From positions 6,242 through 70,241 of the forward strand of contig DAOUBT010000015.1 of NCBI GenBank assembly GCA_034432595.1: a stretch of 64,000 nt of DNA. Direction: 5' to 3'. Positions 62,433 to 64,000 of this stretch are shown piece after piece; the first letter of the stretch is position 1; each line of letters begins with the position of its first letter. The notes under the pieces were generated by a model. The model was not told the DNA's origin and searched no databases. It worked only from the letters and a program-made list of their open reading frames with translations. The position numbers were made by a program, and so were the translations under genes. This DNA comes from DAOTZR01 sp034432595 (GTDB lineage Bacteria > Chloroflexota > Anaerolineae > B4-G1 > SLSP01).

Positions 62433-63194
62433 ATGAATCATAACGGGCCGAAAATCCGGATTGAGCATCTGGATTTCTATTACGACGAGGATAAGCAGGC
62501 ACTGTTCGACATCACCATGGATATTGCGCCGCAGCAGATCACGGCCTTTATCGGGCCATCGGGATGCGGCAAGACCACGTTGCTGCGCTGCCTGAATCGC
62601 ATGAACGATTTGATCCCGCGCACGCGCCTGACGGGGCGCATCCTGCTCGATGGCGAAGACATCATGGGCATGGACGTGGTGACGTTGCGTCAGCGGGTGG
62701 GGTTGGTGTTTCAACGGCCTAATCCTTTCCCACAATCGGTGTATGCCAACGTTGCTATGGGACCGGATGCGTTAGGCATGATGCGGGGTAAGGAGCTGAC
62801 GGAGTGGGTGGAGGAAATGCTGCATCGCGTTGGCCTGTGGGATGAGCTGAAGGGTGACCTCAAAACACCCGCATCGAGCCTCTCCCTGGGGCAACAGCAG
62901 CGCCTGTGCATTGCCCGCACCATCGCCGTCAAGCCCGAAGTAATTTTGATGGATGAGCCTTGTTCCGCGCTCGATCCCATCGCTACCCTGGGCATCGAGG
63001 ACTTGATGCGCGACTTGAGCCGCGAGTACACCATCGTCATCGTGACGCACAACATGCAGCAGGCGGCGCGCGTTTCGGAACGCACGGCGCTTTTCTGGCT
63101 GGGCAAGCTGATTGAGTACGACGAAACGCCCCATATTTTCACCCATCCGCGCGAGGCTTTGACCGAGGCCTACGTGAGTGGGCGCATGGGTTAA
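62433..63194 (+). CDS. pstB: Phosphate ABC transporter ATP-binding protein PstB
   Basis: 253 residues from the ATG at 62433; ATG at 62424 is an alternative. Walker A GPSGCGKTT (41-49), QRPNPFP (PstB-specific Q-loop), Walker B ILMDEPCSALDP and THNMQQA match PstB. The signature reads LSLGQ (150-154) rather than LSGGQ, a change at a normally invariant Gly. Energises phosphate uptake with PstS, PstC and PstA, none of which is in the window. phoU follows by 33 bases. It may be a second pstB acting in regulation. Confidence 0.87.
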   Translation: MNHNGPKIRIEHLDFYYDEDKQALFDITMDIAPQQITAFIGPSGCGKTTLLRCLNRMNDLIPRTRLTGRILLDGEDIMGMDVVTLRQRVGLVFQRPNPFPQSVYANVAMGPDALGMMRGKELTEWVEEMLHRVGLWDELKGDLKTPASSLSLGQQQRLCIARTIAVKPEVILMDEPCSALDPIATLGIEDLMRDLSREYTIVIVTHNMQQAARVSERTALFWLGKLIEYDETPHIFTHPREALTEAYVSGRMG

Positions 63195-63227
63195 ACACTG
63201 TCCGCAAGAGGAAAGGAGCTGAGCAGA

Positions 63228-63899
63228 ATGGTACGGAGTTTGCTGGATCAGGAAATCCGTCAATTACGGGAAAAGTTATTGCAGATGGGGAGTCTGGTGG
63301 AGACGGCGGTGGATCGTGCTGTGACCGCCCTTAAGAACCGCGATACGGCCCTCGCGCAGAGCGTGGTGGATGGGGATGAGGAAATCAACCTTCTGCGGCA
63401 CGAAATCGAGGAGCTGTGCATCGAGACTATTGCCACGCAACAACCCATGGCCATTGACTTGCGCATGATTTTCGCCATTACCCACATCGCGGTGGAATTG
63501 GAACGCATGGGAGACCACGCCGCGGGCATCGCCAAGCTGGTGCTGCGCATCGCCGATCAGCCCCTGCTCAAGCCGCTCATTGACATCCCCCTCATGGCGC
63601 AAGCCGATCGCGAGATGATTTGCGGTGCTCTCGATGCTTTCGTCAAGCAAGACGCGGAACGCGCGCGTGAGGTGGCTCGACGCGATGATGAAGTGGATCA
63701 GCTCTATCAGCAGATTTTCCGCGAGCTGCTCACGTACATGATGGAGGACCCGCGCAACATTACCCGCGCCACCTATCTGTTGTGGGCGGCGCATGTGTTG
63801 GAGCGCATCGGCGACCGCGCCACCAATATCTGCGAGCGCGTCATCTTCATTGTGACCGGTCAATTCACGGAATTCCGCGCCGATCATGCACAGGAATAG
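63228..63899 (+). CDS. phoU: Phosphate regulator PhoU
   Basis: 223 residues, two three-helix PhoU repeats with the acidic metal-binding motifs (near residues 68-92 and 172-196: AITHIAVELERMGDHAAGIAK and WAAHVLERIGDRATNI). PhoU joins the Pst transporter and the PhoR kinase and keeps the Pho response off when phosphate is plentiful. GAAAGGAG precedes the ATG. Co-transcribed with pstB. The remaining roughly 100 bases of the window show no gene. Confidence 0.93.
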   Translation: MVRSLLDQEIRQLREKLLQMGSLVETAVDRAVTALKNRDTALAQSVVDGDEEINLLRHEIEELCIETIATQQPMAIDLRMIFAITHIAVELERMGDHAAGIAKLVLRIADQPLLKPLIDIPLMAQADREMICGALDAFVKQDAERAREVARRDDEVDQLYQQIFRELLTYMMEDPRNITRATYLLWAAHVLERIGDRATNICERVIFIVTGQFTEFRADHAQE

Positions 63900-64000
63900 T
63901 TCCCGCAGGGGATAGCAAGAAACGTGATGGAAATCCGTTAGTCGGGGTGGTATCCTGCTGCGCGCTTGAAACAGCAAAAGTGAATCGCCCCTGGCCTATC

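Overview
The window reads as about 64 kb of chromosome from a GC-rich, monoderm-type bacterium. The best guess is a Chloroflexota (Anaerolineae-like) genome; this is inference from gene content and order, since no rRNA or other marker is present. Supporting observations are a complete peptidoglycan and division cluster with no outer-membrane genes, a cytochrome bd oxidase with a short Q-loop CydA, a KimA-type K+ importer, DUF11 surface proteins, and a MoxR/DUF58/von Willebrand A cluster of the kind seen in that phylum. Genes are densely packed with strong GGAGG ribosome sites. Many promoters have an extended -10 (TGnTATAAT). No transposase, integrase, phage gene, CRISPR array, tRNA or rRNA was recognised.

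Layout. 1-1.3 kb: mutS2 (cut by the window edge) and cvpA on the minus strand. 1.6-5.5 kb: kimA, converging on a minus-strand operon ZIP transporter - Trm112-like - small membrane protein - Sir2 deacetylase. 5.6-6.7 kb: a winged-helix/ferredoxin fusion. 7.1-21.2 kb: eight plus-strand genes forming one apparent envelope system: an exported GATase-like protein, an ABC-2 ATPase and permease, a Gln/Gly-rich coiled-coil membrane protein, a MoxR AAA+ ATPase, a DUF58 protein and two large von Willebrand A membrane proteins. 21.3-26.7 kb: malic enzyme, a sensor kinase (minus) and cydAB. 27.1-44.0 kb: the dcw cluster, mraZ to ftsZ, without murE and with two extra small genes. 44.3-48.1 kb: a PadR/NifX-like pair (minus) and an ABC exporter whose permease is fused to a SpoIIM-like domain. 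48.5-54.1 kb: mogA - ProS-like pseudo-synthetase - nnr, then murJ (all minus). 54.5-57.0 kb: a DUF11 surface protein. 57.2-59.1 kb: an amino-acid importer behind a structured leader with an intrinsic terminator. 59.1-63.9 kb: cytidine deaminase and lon (minus), then pstB-phoU.

How the genes work together. The dcw cluster makes lipid II (murF, mraY, murD, murG, murC, murB, ddl), supplies the divisome (ftsL, ftsI, ftsW, ftsQ, ftsA, ftsZ), and is probably controlled by MraZ through a repeat array lying on a near-consensus promoter. MurJ nearby would flip the lipid II. The MoxR/vWA/ABC cluster is the best candidate for an incompletely described machine. The neighbouring ABC-SpoIIM fusion belongs to a family often found with MoxR/DUF58 genes.

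The intergenic gaps share a family of short composite repeats: a palindrome related to GGCGAAGGC/GCCTTCGCC, often followed by a conserved block starting GTTGAAATCATCGG. Other eye-catching items are the ProS paralogue that has lost its synthetase motifs, and the leader RNA ahead of the amino-acid transporter.
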